In this document: one piece after another, positions 51,371 through 60,789 of the stretch
How positions within the stretch are numbered: position 1 is the first letter of the stretch
Layout: each line of letters begins with the position of its first letter
DNA from: Bacillota bacterium
GTDB lineage: Bacteria; Bacillota; Clostridia; Peptostreptococcales; Anaerovoracaceae
NCBI GenBank assembly: GCA_017442785.1
Contig: JAFRZB010000023.1
Span: 1-61,796 of the forward strand
Reading direction: 5' to 3'
Length of the DNA: 61,796 bases
Made by a program: the position numbers and the translations under genes
The notes under the pieces: generated by a model
Database searches by the model: none
Told to the model about the DNA's origin: nothing
Seen by the model: the letters and a program-made list of their open reading frames with translations, nothing else

Positions 51371-52882
51371 ATGAGCGCAAAGACCTATATCGAACCCCAA
51401 ACTACTATACCCGTATATGACGAATGCGATGTGCTCGTCGTAGGAGGCGGCGCCGCGGGCCATTCCGCTGCGATCGCTGCCGCAAGAGCAGGCTGCAGGA
51501 ACGTCATACTCATGGAGCGCTACGGCTACTGCGGCGGAGACGTCACAGGCGGATACGTGCTCCTCATACCAAATCTCTCCTTCCACGAGAAGACCTACGT
51601 AAGGGGCATCCAGGAAGAGTGGTACACCAGACTCAAGAAGGTCCCCGGCGGCGTATTCGGCCCCGGGCCGGAAGAAGCCGGCAATTACGATCCTCTCCTT
51701 GTCAACGCCTGGAACACCGCGGGCGGAGCCACCTTCGTACCGCCCAGGATGGTATGCCACGGATTCATGCTGGAGCCTAACCAGCTGAAGATAGAGATGG
51801 ATCTCATGCTCAAGGAAGAAGCGAACTCCATCAGGGTGATGTATCACTCCTGGGGCTGCAGGCCCATAATGGACGGCGACACCTGCAAGGGCGTCATATT
51901 CGAATCCAAGGAAGGCCGCAAGGCAGTCCTTGCAAAGGTGGTCATAGACGCCACTGGCGACGCCGACATCTGCAGGCTCTCCGGAGCTCCCACCTCCTCC
52001 GCCATAGACGATGAGTGCCGCTGCGGCACCACAGCCCTCGTCTACAGGATAGGCGGCTTCAGCTACAAGGCCTACGAGACCTGGAGAAAGCAGAACCCCG
52101 AGCTCTCAAAGAGCCTCAACGAGAACATTCAGAAGATCCACGGGTTCAGGCAGGGCATCTTCGCCACCCCGGACGAAAACGTCGCGTGGGCAAACAACTG
52201 GCACGTAAAGAGAGACTGCTCCAAGATCGTGGACCAGACCTATACCGAGATGCAGACCAGGACCACGCTCAGAGAGGTCGTGGACTTCTATAAGAAGGCG
52301 GTTCCCGAGGTCTTCAGGAACGCCTACATCTACGACATAGCTCCTCAGCTGGGAACCAGAGGATCCCACCGCATAGTCGGTGAGTACATCATCGATTCCA
52401 ACGACTGGATCTTCCCCAAGCAGCACGACGACGTCATAGCATGGCACTGCACGGTCAACACTCTTAACGACAACGCTCCGATAGAGATCCCCTACAGGTC
52501 CATAGTGCCTCAGAAGGTTAACAACATCCTTGCCCCGGGACGCCACATCTCAGCGGACAGGATAGCCATAGACAACGTCAACCTGATCCCGCAGTGCGTG
52601 GGAACAGGCCAGGCGGCAGGCGTCGCGGCAGCCGTTGCGGTCGCGGACGGAGCCACCACACGCACAGTCAACATCAAGAAGGTCCAGGACATCCTGGCCG
52701 GCGAGCAGGACGTACCTCTTCCGAGGAACAGCCACACAGATCCCGGTTATCAGGAATGCCTGGAGAAATACGAATACGGCCTCTACACCGAGAACGCGAA
52801 GAAGGCCATAGAAGCCGCGGACGCGGCAGGCACCTACCGCCACTGGACCATCTCCAAGGGCATGGGTACCGGAGAGAACTAA
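51371..52882 (+). CDS. FAD-dependent oxidoreductase
   Basis: A 503-residue protein with an N-terminal FAD-binding Rossmann fold (CDVLVVGGGAAGHSAAIAAA then RAG), a second FAD contact VVIDATGDADICRLSG and a C-terminal GTGQAAGVAAAVAVADG block. It belongs to the FAD_oxidored group (PF12831-like) rather than to fumarate reductases, with no haem or iron-sulfur motif. The substrate is unknown. AAAGGACGG precedes ATG 51371; a start 12 codons earlier has no ribosome site. It stands alone and ends at a strong terminator. Confidence 0.85.
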   Translation: MSAKTYIEPQTTIPVYDECDVLVVGGGAAGHSAAIAAARAGCRNVILMERYGYCGGDVTGGYVLLIPNLSFHEKTYVRGIQEEWYTRLKKVPGGVFGPGPEEAGNYDPLLVNAWNTAGGATFVPPRMVCHGFMLEPNQLKIEMDLMLKEEANSIRVMYHSWGCRPIMDGDTCKGVIFESKEGRKAVLAKVVIDATGDADICRLSGAPTSSAIDDECRCGTTALVYRIGGFSYKAYETWRKQNPELSKSLNENIQKIHGFRQGIFATPDENVAWANNWHVKRDCSKIVDQTYTEMQTRTTLREVVDFYKKAVPEVFRNAYIYDIAPQLGTRGSHRIVGEYIIDSNDWIFPKQHDDVIAWHCTVNTLNDNAPIEIPYRSIVPQKVNNILAPGRHISADRIAIDNVNLIPQCVGTGQAAGVAAAVAVADGATTRTVNIKKVQDILAGEQDVPLPRNSHTDPGYQECLEKYEYGLYTENAKKAIEAADAAGTYRHWTISKGMGTGEN

Positions 52883-52917
52883 GCACTTCAGCCCATAACA
52901 ATACTTTCGATGAATGG

Positions 52918-52964
52918 AAACGCCCCCTTGCAAATGCGGTAATGCAAGGGGGTGTTTCTTTTTT
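52918..52964 (+). terminator. Terminator of the FAD oxidoreductase gene
   Basis: CCCCCTTGC (52923-52931) pairs with GCAAGGGGG (52944-52952) and is followed by T-rich sequence. The A-rich 5' side lets it also act on the converging hydrolase gene. Confidence 0.88.
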
Positions 52965-52981
52965 GCGTTTTTTATTTCGTA

Positions 52982-53656
52982 TCAGAGCTTTTCCAGAGCC
53001 GGCCTTATGAAGCCCTCGCACAGAGCCAGCTGACCGTCCCTGTTAAGGTGTATGCCGTCAGACTTAAAGAGCTCCGTTCTGTACGTGCTTCCGTCAAAGG
53101 TAAGCTCGTCCGCGTCTATGAAGCTCATACGGTTCCGCTGTCCGCAAAGGTCCTTAAGGCGGGAGTTGATAAGCTTCGACAGCTCCGTTGCCCCCGCAAA
53201 GCCGGGCATAAGAAGCGCGGAGAGCGCCAGTATACGCGCGTTCGGAAGCGCATCGAGGAAAAGATCGTACATGCGAGCCTTGAGCGCAATGCTGGTCTCT
53301 GCCTTCTCCTCAAGGCTTCCCGTAAGCCCCATGTAATCGTTGGAACCTGACTGTACCACTACGATTGAGGGCTCATAAGGGATGAGTATGCGCTCCGCGT
53401 AGTGCATCAGCAGCACGTCCGTAGCGCCGCCGAAGCCATGGTTCTGCGCCTTAAAGTCCGCAAGATCTTTGTCCATGTTCTTCCACATGCGGAAGTTTGA
53501 TGCCCCGTAGAACACCGTGCAGCCCGCGGAGGATCCGGCGGAGTACTTCTGCTCTATAGCCTCCACCTCTTTTTCATAGCCGGTGAATATCTCCTTCCCC
53601 GGCTCCCAGCCGGCTTTCCAGCCGGCGGAGCTTATGCCGTCAAAGATGCCGCTCAT
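52982..53656 (-). CDS. SGNH/GDSL-family hydrolase
   Basis: A 224-residue serine hydrolase of the SGNH superfamily. Block I is VFYGASNFRMW (Ser in GAS, replacing the GDS form), block II NHGFGGATD, block III VVQSGSNDYMG and block V FKSDGIHLNRDGQ with Asp and His of the triad. It should remove acyl or acetyl groups from lipids or sugars. No signal peptide is visible, so a cytoplasmic role is expected. It follows the copper ATPase gene by eight bases and may be on the same message, though its function seems unrelated. Confidence 0.85.
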   Translation of the reverse strand: MSGIFDGISSAGWKAGWEPGKEIFTGYEKEVEAIEQKYSAGSSAGCTVFYGASNFRMWKNMDKDLADFKAQNHGFGGATDVLLMHYAERILIPYEPSIVVVQSGSNDYMGLTGSLEEKAETSIALKARMYDLFLDALPNARILALSALLMPGFAGATELSKLINSRLKDLCGQRNRMSFIDADELTFDGSTYRTELFKSDGIHLNRDGQLALCEGFIRPALEKL

Positions 53657-53664
53657 GTCCCGGT

Positions 53665-53874
53665 CTACTCTATGCCGAGGACCTTGTAGTCCTGGTCTTC
53701 GACTGCCTTTTTGAGAAGCTCGTCCGCCACGTCCGCAGACAGAGTCACCACAGCAGTGCCCTTCTCGTGGTCCGCGGCAGCGCTCTCAACGCCTGCAACC
53801 GCCTCCAGGGCCTTCTTTACGCGTGCCTCGCAGTGCATGCACATCATGCCTTCTACCTTAAGAGTCTTAGTCAT
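53665..53874 (-). CDS. copZ: CopZ-like copper chaperone, nested in frame in copA
   Basis: An in-frame internal start at ATG 53874-53872 is preceded by GGAGG at 53887-53883, eight bases upstream. The product would be a 69-residue HMA protein ([19 protein letters not shown]), exactly the size and start of a free CopZ. The box is encoded within the linker of CopA (EEK). Internal initiation would give a soluble chaperone from the same gene, comparable in outcome to CopA(Z) made in E. coli by frameshifting. The ribosome site is seen; use of it is inference. Confidence 0.6.
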   Translation of the reverse strand: MTKTLKVEGMMCMHCEARVKKALEAVAGVESAAADHEKGTAVVTLSADVADELLKKAVEDQDYKVLGIE

Positions 53875-56205
53875 CGTTTTTTCCTCCCTGACTGTTTCAT
53901 TTGTTATTGTATACGTAATGTTTGTTTTGTCTGATGCCTTGTTTTTCAGCTTTTTATCGCGGCTTGCATCGTGGATCTTAACGAGATTCAGCCTCAGCGC
54001 GTTCATGCAGACGAAGAAGCTGGAAAGAGCCATCGCTGCTGCTCCGTACATGGGCTTCATGGCTATCCCGTACAGACCTATCGCAAGAGGTATGCATATG
54101 GCGTTGTAGAAGAACGCCCAGAACAGGTTCTGATGTATGTTCCTTATGGTGGCGCGGCTCATCCTTATGGCCGCGGTAACGTCCGTAAGTCGGCTCTTCA
54201 TCACCACTATGTCAGCGGCGTCAATGGCCACGTCAGTTCCGGCTCCTATCGCTATGCCTGTATCCGCCACAGTAAGAGCCGGAGCATCGTTTATTCCGTC
54301 TCCAACCATGGCCACCTTGCCCTCTTCCTTAAGGGACTTTATTACGTCCGCCTTGCCGTCCGGAAGGACTCCGGCTATGACCTCGTCCACGCCTGCCTGG
54401 CTCCCTATCGCCTTTGCGGTCCTCTCGTTGTCTCCTGTGAGCATCACTACCTTGATACCCATGCCCTTGAGCTCTTCTATGGCCTGTGCGGAATCCTCCT
54501 TGATGGTATCCGCGACGGCTATTATTCCCGCAAGCCTTCCGCCGAAGGTGAACAGCAGCGGGGTCTTGCCCTCCGCGGCCAGCTGCTCGGCCCCTGCCTT
54601 AAGATCTGCCGGGACAGATGCCGTGGCTGAGATATATTTAAGGCTTCCGCCTGCAAGCTCCTTTCCGTCAAGGACCGCCCTGAGACCGTTCCCCGGAAGT
54701 GCCTCAAAGCCTTCGACGTCAGGGATATCCATCCCCTCCGCCCTTGCCGATACTGCCCTGGCCAGCGGGTGCTCGCTCTTTGCTTCAAGGGCTGCCGCAA
54801 GCCTCAGGAGCTCTTCCTTAGGCATGTCCACGGGAATGATGTCCGTTACCTTAGGCTGTCCTTCGGTTATGGTACCTGTCTTATCCAGAGCCACCACCTG
54901 CACCCTTCCCGCGCCTTCAAGAGATGCGGCAGTCTTGTAGAGTATGCCGTTCTTTGCACCCATGCCGCTTCCGACCATTATGGCTACGGGAGTTGCAAGG
55001 CCCAGCGCGCAGGGGCAGCTGATTACGAGCACGGATATGGCCCTTGCAATGGCGAAGCTGAACTGCCTGCCGGCTATGAGCCAGCCTATAAGCGTTATGA
55101 CAGCTATTCCTATCACCGCCGGAACGAACACCGCGGAGACCTTGTCCGCTATCCTTGCAAGCGGAGCCTTCGTGGCTGCGGCATCCGATACTGTCTTTAT
55201 TATCTGAGCGAGGGTGGTATCCTCTCCTACCCTCGTCGCCCTGCACTTTATGTATCCCTGCTGGTTGATCGTAGCCGCGGAGACCGTATCCCCCTCGATC
55301 TTATCCACGGGTATGCTCTCGCCCGTCAGAGCGGACTCATTGACAGAGGAGCTTCCTTCAATGACCACACCGTCAACGGGGATGTTCTCTCCGGGACGGA
55401 CGACGAATATGTCTCCGGTCTTTACGGCTTCGATCCCTACTTCCTTCTCCTGCCCGTCCACAAGAAGGACGGCTGTCTTGGGCGCCAGCTGCATCAGGCC
55501 CTTAAGGGCGTCAGTGGTGCGGCCCTTGGACATTGCCTCCAGCATCTTTCCGACGGTTATGAGCGTGGGGATCATGGCCGCGGACTCGAAATAGAGGTTC
55601 ATGCCGTAATCCATAACGGTCTGATGGTCTCCGTTTCCCTGAGCCAGTATCATTATGAACAGTTCCGCCAGGGAATACACGAAGGACGCCGTGGATCCCA
55701 GCGCCACCAGAGTGTCCATGTTGGGCGCACCGTGGAATAAGGACTTATACCCGGAGGTGAAGAACTTTCCGTTTATTATCATGACGGCTATGGCAAGGAG
55801 CATCTCGAAGGTCCCAAGGAACACGTGGTTCTCGAAGGCTGCCGGCGCCGGCCAGCCCCACATCATGTGGCCCATGGAGAAGTACATCAGGACCAGCAGT
55901 ATTATGACAGAAAAGATCAGCCGCTTCCTGAGCCTGGGGGTCTCCGTATCCTTAAGCGAAGCGTCGTCCGCCCATGACGGAGCGCTTCCCGCCTCTTTCT
56001 TTGCTGCGCTCTTGGGCGATGCGCCGTAGCCGGCATCCACCACCGCCTTGATTATGTCCGCGGAAGAAGCGCTGCCCTCCACGCCCATGGAGTTGGTAAG
56101 CAGGCTCACCGAGCATGCCGTAACTCCGGGCACCTTGGACACTGCCTTTTCCACCCTTGCGCTGCACGCAGCGCAGCTCATTCCCGTAACGTTGTACTGT
56201 TCCAT
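53665..56205 (-). CDS. copA: Copper-exporting P-type ATPase with N- and C-terminal HMA domains
   Basis: An 846-residue P1B-type ATPase. An HMA domain ([15 protein letters not shown]11 and C14) leads. Six to eight membrane spans follow, with the metal site [20 protein letters not shown], phosphorylation site [14 protein letters not shown], the SEHPLARAV motif and [13 protein letters not shown]. After a linker the last 69 residues are a second HMA domain ([16 protein letters not shown]). That domain starts with its own Met preceded by an ideal ribosome site, so a free CopZ chaperone may also be made. Its ATG shares a base with the csoR stop codon (TAATG). It pumps Cu(I) out of the cell. Confidence 0.96.
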   Translation of the reverse strand: MEQYNVTGMSCAACSARVEKAVSKVPGVTACSVSLLTNSMGVEGSASSADIIKAVVDAGYGASPKSAAKKEAGSAPSWADDASLKDTETPRLRKRLIFSVIILLVLMYFSMGHMMWGWPAPAAFENHVFLGTFEMLLAIAVMIINGKFFTSGYKSLFHGAPNMDTLVALGSTASFVYSLAELFIMILAQGNGDHQTVMDYGMNLYFESAAMIPTLITVGKMLEAMSKGRTTDALKGLMQLAPKTAVLLVDGQEKEVGIEAVKTGDIFVVRPGENIPVDGVVIEGSSSVNESALTGESIPVDKIEGDTVSAATINQQGYIKCRATRVGEDTTLAQIIKTVSDAAATKAPLARIADKVSAVFVPAVIGIAVITLIGWLIAGRQFSFAIARAISVLVISCPCALGLATPVAIMVGSGMGAKNGILYKTAASLEGAGRVQVVALDKTGTITEGQPKVTDIIPVDMPKEELLRLAAALEAKSEHPLARAVSARAEGMDIPDVEGFEALPGNGLRAVLDGKELAGGSLKYISATASVPADLKAGAEQLAAEGKTPLLFTFGGRLAGIIAVADTIKEDSAQAIEELKGMGIKVVMLTGDNERTAKAIGSQAGVDEVIAGVLPDGKADVIKSLKEEGKVAMVGDGINDAPALTVADTGIAIGAGTDVAIDAADIVVMKSRLTDVTAAIRMSRATIRNIHQNLFWAFFYNAICIPLAIGLYGIAMKPMYGAAAMALSSFFVCMNALRLNLVKIHDASRDKKLKNKASDKTNITYTITNETVREEKTMTKTLKVEGMMCMHCEARVKKALEAVAGVESAAADHEKGTAVVTLSADVADELLKKAVEDQDYKVLGIE

Positions 56206-56528
56206 TATTTCATGACCTTCTGAAGAGTCTCGACGAGCTCGTCTATGACCTCTTCCTTTCCGTTCTTAATGTCATCCACCACGCAGCTCTTCATGTGAGA
56301 AGCCAGCAGAGTCTTGCTGAAGCTGTTGAGAGCGCTGTTTATTGCCGACACCTGGATGAGTATGTCCGGGCAGTAGGCGTCGTTCTCCAGCATGTTCTGC
56401 ACTCCGCGCACCTGGCCCTCTATCCTCCTGAGCCTGTTTAAAAGGTCTTTGGATTCCTTTTCGCTGCGGTGCTTGGTGCGTCCGCTGCCGGCATCTTCGC
56501 AGCAGCAGCATTTTCTTTCTTCAGCCAT
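56205..56528 (-). CDS. csoR: CsoR-family copper-sensing repressor
   Basis: A 107-residue helical repressor. The core [20 protein letters not shown] is typical, and the Cu(I) ligands are C in DAYCPDIL and H and C in [10 protein letters not shown] cysteine-rich N-terminus ([10 protein letters not shown]) precedes the core and may bind additional metal. ATG 56528 has AAAGGTGG before it; the frame is open further up across the operator, which cannot be coding. Two CsoR boxes flank its promoter, so it represses itself and copA. Confidence 0.94.
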   Translation of the reverse strand: MAEERKCCCCEDAGSGRTKHRSEKESKDLLNRLRRIEGQVRGVQNMLENDAYCPDILIQVSAINSALNSFSKTLLASHMKSCVVDDIKNGKEEVIDELVETLQKVMK

Positions 56529-56551
56529 CGTTTCCACCTTTCTGTGACCAC

Positions 56552-56568
56552 ATACCCCATAGGGGTAT
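56552..56568 (-). promoter_or_regulatory. CsoR operator 1
   Basis: ATACCCCATAGGGGTAT is a perfect palindromic CsoR-type box, just downstream of the transcription start expected from the -10 box at 56589-56584. Confidence 0.88.
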
Positions 56569-56583
56569 CCTCGCTTCATGCAT

Positions 56584-56612
56584 ATGATATACCCCCACAG
56601 GGTATTTGTCAA
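56584..56612 (-). promoter_or_regulatory. csoR-copA promoter with CsoR operator 2
   Basis: On the minus strand -35 TTGACA (56612-56607), a 17-base spacer and -10 TATCAT (56589-56584). The spacer is filled by a second box, ATACCCCCACAGGGTAT (56589-56605), so bound CsoR would block RNA polymerase. Confidence 0.88.
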
Positions 56613-56709
56613 GCGGCAATTAAAAAGATTTAACCATCTCAATTACGCCCTTTACCGATACCCGTCCGGGCGAAATATCTGTGAAGAGCATCCTGCGGCA
56701 ATTTCCCTG

Positions 56710-56738
56710 TTGACTGCTGCCTCCTGCTGCGGTATAAT
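56710..56738 (+). promoter_or_regulatory. Promoter of the lysine riboswitch-dapAB transcript
   Basis: -35 TTGACT (56710-56715), 17-base spacer, -10 TATAAT (56733-56738). Transcription would start near 56745, about 20 bases before the aptamer. Confidence 0.85.
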
Positions 56739-56764
56739 ATACAAAACCTCGGGTCACCGGGGCG

Positions 56765-56937
56765 CAATTGTTAATAGAGGCGCGGCTCGTCAAGAGTAAG
56801 AAAACGCACGGAGCTCCCCCGCAAGGAGCGCGTTTTACGAAAGGGACTGCCGCCGAAGGTGCGCCAGGCAGGAGCGCATCTGGGCAGACGGATAAGATCC
56901 GGCTGACTGTCGCTTAGGCGGAGAGCTGTTACAATTG
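56765..56937 (+). ncRNA. Lysine riboswitch (L-box)
   Basis: P1 is formed by 56765-56777 and 56926-56937. Inside, in order, are AGAGGCGCG, CAAGAGTAAG, a long arm AAAACGC / GCGTTTT, ACGAAAGGGACTGC, GCCGAAGGTGCGCC, and CTGGGCAGACGGATAAG ending in GGCTGACTGTC. These are the conserved L-box pieces (RF00168). It sits in front of dapA-dapB, the lysine/diaminopimelate pathway, which fits. Confidence 0.92.
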
Positions 56938-56978
56938 TTCGGGCGCATACGAGCGCAGTATTCGAACAGTTAGCATCG

Positions 56979-57007
56979 GCCGGGCAAAACGCACGGCTTG
57001 TTTTTTT
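56979..57007 (+). terminator. Riboswitch-controlled terminator
   Basis: GCCGGGC (56979-56985) pairs with GCACGGC (56991-56997) with one mismatch, followed by TTG and seven T. Upstream, CTGTT (56926-56930) of P1 can instead pair with AACAG (56965-56969), giving a possible antiterminator. Confidence 0.7.
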
Positions 57008-57044
57008 ACTCCCGCCCTTTCGGTAAGAAAAGGAGAAAGATCAA

Positions 57045-57932
57045 ATGAAGAAGGTAATTTTCAGAGGAGCATGCACGGCACTGGTAACACCGATGAACGA
57101 GAAAGGCGTGGATTATGACGCACTCGAAAGGCTCATCAACTGGCAGATAGACGAAGGCATAGACGCCCTTCTTATCTGCGGCACCACGGGCGAATGCGCC
57201 ACACTTTCGGACGAGGAACACCGCGAGGTGTTCAGAAAGTCCATGGAGTTCTCGGGACACAGAGTTCCCATGATAGCCGGTACAGGCTCCAACGACACCG
57301 CTTATGCCATAGAGCTCACAAAGGTTGCCTATGACATGGGCTACGACGCAGGACTTCTGGTAAGCCCCTACTACAACAAGACCACCCAGGCAGGCCTCAT
57401 TGCCATGTACACCGCCATAGCGGACAGCAGCCCCATGCCTGAGATACTCTATAACGTTCCCGGCCGCACAGGCATGAACATAGAGCCCAAGACCTACGCC
57501 GCCCTCGGCAAGCACCCCAACATCGTAGGCATCAAGGAAGCCAACGGCGACATGGAGAAGATAGTCGAGACCATGGCCTACGCAGGAAACGACCTGTGCC
57601 TGTGGTCCGGCGAGGACGGAATGATAACCCCGATGCTCTCCATGGGAGGAGACGGCGTAATATCCGTTCTTTCCAACATACTTCCCAAGAAGACCTCCGA
57701 GCTCTGCCACGCCTTCTTCCGCGGCGACGTAAAGAAGAGCGCTCAGATGCAGCTTGAGCTTACACCGCTCATCAAGATGCTCTTCTGCGAGACCAACCCG
57801 ATCCCGGCAAGAGCTGCCGTTGCTGCCCTCGGATTCGGCGAGAACTACGTAAGGCTTCCTCTTGTACCCATGACCGAGGGCAACAAGGCCAGGATGCTTG
57901 AGCTTATGAGAGAGCAGGGTCTGAACGTATGA
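57045..57932 (+). CDS. dapA: 4-hydroxy-tetrahydrodipicolinate synthase
   Basis: A 295-residue class-I aldolase that joins pyruvate and aspartate semialdehyde, the first committed step towards diaminopimelate and lysine. The substrate-binding block CGTTGECATLSDEEH, the tyrosine in ILYNVPGRTG and the Schiff-base lysine in NIVGIKEANGDMEK are present. AAGGAG lies nine bases before the ATG. It is controlled by the lysine riboswitch and overlaps dapB by four bases. Confidence 0.97.
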   Translation: MKKVIFRGACTALVTPMNEKGVDYDALERLINWQIDEGIDALLICGTTGECATLSDEEHREVFRKSMEFSGHRVPMIAGTGSNDTAYAIELTKVAYDMGYDAGLLVSPYYNKTTQAGLIAMYTAIADSSPMPEILYNVPGRTGMNIEPKTYAALGKHPNIVGIKEANGDMEKIVETMAYAGNDLCLWSGEDGMITPMLSMGGDGVISVLSNILPKKTSELCHAFFRGDVKKSAQMQLELTPLIKMLFCETNPIPARAAVAALGFGENYVRLPLVPMTEGNKARMLELMREQGLNV

Positions 57933-58666
57933 ACATAATCCTTCACGGAGCCACAGGCGCCATGGGGCACGCCGTGGACAGATACGTAAAAGCAAACGGA
58001 AAACACCAGATAATAGCTTACGTAAGCCCCGACTACGAGGAGACCGCCCCGCCCTGCTACAAAACCCTGTTCGAATACGAAGGACCGGCGGACTGCATAG
58101 TGGATTTCTCCAGTCACTTCGCCGCGGGAGCCATAACCGAGTACGCGGCAAAGCGCGGGATACCCGTAGTGATAGCTACAACGGGACATACCGAGGATGA
58201 GGCTGCTCTTATAAAAGCATGCTCCGCAAAGGTCCCGGTATTCCAGTCTGCCAACATGTCCCTGGGCGTTGCCGTTCTGGCAAAGCTCGCAAAAACAGCG
58301 GCATCCTTCTTCCCCGACGCGGACATAGAGATAGTGGAATACCACCACAACCGCAAGGTTGACGCGCCCAGCGGCACGGCCCTGATGCTCGGGAACAAGA
58401 TAAAGGAGGAACGCCCCGATGCCGAGTTCGTCCTCGGACGTTCGGGCCACGGAAAGCGTCAGAAGCAGGACATAGGCATCTCCGCAGTGCGTCTCGGAAA
58501 CGAGGTAGGCACCCACGAGATCTACATCGCCACTGAATCCCAGGTCCTGACCCTTACCCACAGAGCTCAGAGCAGGGACCTATTTGCGGAGGGAGCCATC
58601 TCCGCCGCGGAGTTCCTCATTAAGCAGGGACCGGGCTTCTACGGTATGGAAGACCTTACAAAATGA
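57929..58666 (+). CDS. dapB: 4-hydroxy-tetrahydrodipicolinate reductase
   Basis: A 245-residue NAD(P)H-dependent reductase acting after DapA. It has an N-terminal nucleotide-binding GATGAMGHAV, the block SANMSLGVAVLAKLA and the signature EYHHNRKVDAPSGTALML with the catalytic histidines and lysine. The length is normal. Its ATG overlaps the dapA TGA (ATGA). A terminator follows 12 bases later. Confidence 0.96.
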   Translation: MNIILHGATGAMGHAVDRYVKANGKHQIIAYVSPDYEETAPPCYKTLFEYEGPADCIVDFSSHFAAGAITEYAAKRGIPVVIATTGHTEDEAALIKACSAKVPVFQSANMSLGVAVLAKLAKTAASFFPDADIEIVEYHHNRKVDAPSGTALMLGNKIKEERPDAEFVLGRSGHGKRQKQDIGISAVRLGNEVGTHEIYIATESQVLTLTHRAQSRDLFAEGAISAAEFLIKQGPGFYGMEDLTK

Positions 58667-58677
58667 CTCTAAATACT

Positions 58678-58703
58678 AAAAAAGGGCCTGACGGCCCTTT
58701 TTT
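58678..58703. terminator. Terminator of the dapA-dapB operon
   Basis: AAAAAAGGGC pairs with GCCCTTTTTT around a short loop; it can serve the converging AI-2E-family gene too. Confidence 0.92.
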
Positions 58704-58720
58704 ATGCTTATGTCTTATGC

Positions 58721-59875
58721 TCAGCTCTGCGGCGGGGCATCTTTTTGCTTGTGTTCCTTCCTGGCCTCCATACGCGGCAATGCGAACTCGTTGAAGAGGT
58801 AGATCATTATGGCTGCCAGCGGGATGGCAAGGAACACTCCTACGATGCCTATGAGCCTTCCGAACACGACTATGGATATCAGTATCAGAACTCCCGGAAC
58901 GTTCAGGAACTCGCCGAACATCCTGGGCTTTATCCAGTAGCCGTCGAAGGTCTGGAGCGCTATCGTAAAGATTATGAACCAGAGCGCGTTGATGGGATTT
59001 GCGAGCAGCTGGATGAGAGCGCCCACGACGCCGCCGACTATGGGACCGAAGGTGGGCACCAGGTTGGCTATCCCGACGACCACTGACGTTACCAGCGCGT
59101 AAGGCATGCCCAGTATGAGCATGAATATGTAGTTCAGAACGCCTACTATCAGAGCGTCTATAAGCTCCACGCTTATGAACTTCGCGAATATGGTGTTGAA
59201 CTTGTGCCCTACCGTAAGCACGTTGTTGTAGTGCTCCGGCTTTGTGAAAAGCTCCAGGAGCTTCTTAAGGAAGCCCGTCACTCTGCGCTTGTCGGCAAGG
59301 AAGTATATCGCAAGTATGAACCCTATCCCCCAGTTGACCGTACCTGCGGTAAAGGTGGAGGACCTGGAGATGATGACGCCTATGTTGTCTATGAGAAGCT
59401 GCAGGCCTTTTTCTATAAGGCCGCCCTCGCTGCTGATCATGCCCTTTATGCTCTCGATCCAGTCGCTGGACGGGAGCTGCCATCTGTCAACGAGCTCCAT
59501 CAGGGATGCCAGATACTCGTCTATGTTCTCTACGAAGCTCCCTATGCTGCTTACCATCTGCGGGATAAGGGAGTACAGCAGCAGGAAGATCAATGCGAGC
59601 AGCACTATGAGGGTAAGCACCAGCGACAGCCCCCAGGCCACCTTTCTCTTCTTGAGCCTCTTGAATATCGTCCTGTCGTAGAACTTGGTGAAGGGGTTGA
59701 GTATGTAGGCAATGCCCGCGCCTATTATTATCGGGAGCAGCACCCTGAAGATGAACTTGCATACTCCCCAGACCACGCCAATGTTAGAAAGCGCCACGAA
59801 GAAGAGCACCACGACGCAGGCGCCCAGAACCAGCGGGCCCCACTTGCTCTTCATCTCCTGCCATTGCTTCTTCAT
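58721..59875 (-). CDS. AI-2E family transporter (PerM/YdiK-like)
   Basis: A 384-residue membrane protein with the AI-2E transporter-family layout: a cluster of N-terminal spans (LGACVVVLFFVALSNIGVVW and LPIIIGAGIAYILNPF), a soluble middle part, then C-terminal spans containing IVGIANLVPTFGPIVGGVVG and FGRLIGIVGVFLAIPLAAI. Members have been tied to autoinducer export or to Na+/Li+-proton exchange, so the family name should not be taken as function. It ends in a basic, charged tail. The gene has a modest AAGGGGA ribosome site. Confidence 0.88.
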   Translation of the reverse strand: MKKQWQEMKSKWGPLVLGACVVVLFFVALSNIGVVWGVCKFIFRVLLPIIIGAGIAYILNPFTKFYDRTIFKRLKKRKVAWGLSLVLTLIVLLALIFLLLYSLIPQMVSSIGSFVENIDEYLASLMELVDRWQLPSSDWIESIKGMISSEGGLIEKGLQLLIDNIGVIISRSSTFTAGTVNWGIGFILAIYFLADKRRVTGFLKKLLELFTKPEHYNNVLTVGHKFNTIFAKFISVELIDALIVGVLNYIFMLILGMPYALVTSVVVGIANLVPTFGPIVGGVVGALIQLLANPINALWFIIFTIALQTFDGYWIKPRMFGEFLNVPGVLILISIVVFGRLIGIVGVFLAIPLAAIMIYLFNEFALPRMEARKEHKQKDAPPQS

Positions 59876-59894
59876 CAGAACTGTCCCCTTTTAT

Positions 59895-60107
59895 CTACCA
59901 CACGGAAAAGCTGTGATCGTCCCAATAGATCACTCTCTGCTTAAGCTCTTTGACATAAGAGTCTATGTAATCCTTCATCTCCTGCGTAAGAGGCTTTTCT
60001 ATCGAAAAGAACTGCCCCGCGCAGTTGTCCGTCATGCTTAGATGGACTCCGTATTTATCTTCAAGATAGTCCTTTACGACTATCGCATGCTGCAGTATCA
60101 GCGCCAT
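59895..60107 (-). CDS. Hypothetical protein (70 residues)
   Basis: A small soluble protein starting MALILQHAIVVKDYLEDKYG and ending VIYWDDHSFSVW. It looks like a short helix-rich fold without a known motif. ATG 60107 is chosen since AGGGAAG precedes it; a GTG seven codons earlier has no such site. It lies 19 bases before the transporter gene on the same strand and may be co-transcribed. Function unknown. Confidence 0.6.
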   Translation of the reverse strand: MALILQHAIVVKDYLEDKYGVHLSMTDNCAGQFFSIEKPLTQEMKDYIDSYVKELKQRVIYWDDHSFSVW

Positions 60108-60173
60108 TTTCTTCCCTGCCCTCTGCACGGGCTCTAATCGACTGTATTCTTTAACTTTTTTATTTTACTACTA

Positions 60174-60668
60174 TTATTCTTTTGCCGCAATATCGAAATA
60201 GGACGGCGCTATGTGGCAGTAGCCTCCGGGATTCTTTTCCAGATATTTCTGGTGATACTCCTCAGCGGAGAAGAAGTTCTTAAGAGGCTCGGATATTACA
60301 GCCAGAGGAGCTCCGGCCTTTTTCTCCTCCCTCTCCATGGCTTCCTTCACAGCCGGAAGCTGGGACTCATCGGTATAGAATATTCCGGTCCTGTACTGGA
60401 TGCCGACGTCTCCGCCCTGCCTGTTTACCGAGAGCGGATCTATCACCATGAAGTAGTATTCCAGCAGCTTTTCCAAAGGAATGACGCTCTCGTCGTACTC
60501 TATCCTTACCGTCTCCGCGTGTCCGCTGCTGGCGCAGACCTCTTTGTATGTTGGCGCCCTGTCGGGGCCGTTGGCGTAGCCCACCTCTGTTGAGATGACT
60601 CCGTCGAACTGGTCTATGAATTTCTGCATTCCCCAGAAGCAGCCGCCCGCAAGATATATTACGCTCAT
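60174..60668 (-). CDS. msrA: Peptide-methionine (S)-S-oxide reductase
   Basis: A 164-residue repair enzyme that reduces methionine S-sulfoxide in proteins. The catalytic motif is LAGGCFWGMQKFID; VGYANGPDRAPTYKEVCAS and YFMVIDPLSVNRQGGDVGIQ are family blocks. ATG 60668 has GGAGG seven bases upstream; longer frames upstream overlap the tRNA promoter region. No msrB is fused or adjacent. The regenerating cysteines of some MsrA proteins at the C-terminus are not seen. Confidence 0.95.
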   Translation of the reverse strand: MSVIYLAGGCFWGMQKFIDQFDGVISTEVGYANGPDRAPTYKEVCASSGHAETVRIEYDESVIPLEKLLEYYFMVIDPLSVNRQGGDVGIQYRTGIFYTDESQLPAVKEAMEREEKKAGAPLAVISEPLKNFFSAEEYHQKYLEKNPGGYCHIAPSYFDIAAKE

Positions 60669-60733
60669 GTTCCGACCTCCGTTTTTACTGCCTCCATTAT
60701 ATAACAAACGGCGGTTTTTTCCAATTTTTATTG

Positions 60734-60762
60734 TTGACATTCCACACCAACTGCTTTATAAT
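60734..60762 (+). promoter_or_regulatory. Promoter of the tRNA operon
   Basis: A perfect consensus: TTGACA (60734-60739), 17 bases, TATAAT (60757-60762), ending 28 bases before the first tRNA. Confidence 0.93.
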
Positions 60763-60789
60763 AACAAAGTCGCTGAAAGCGAAGCCTAT

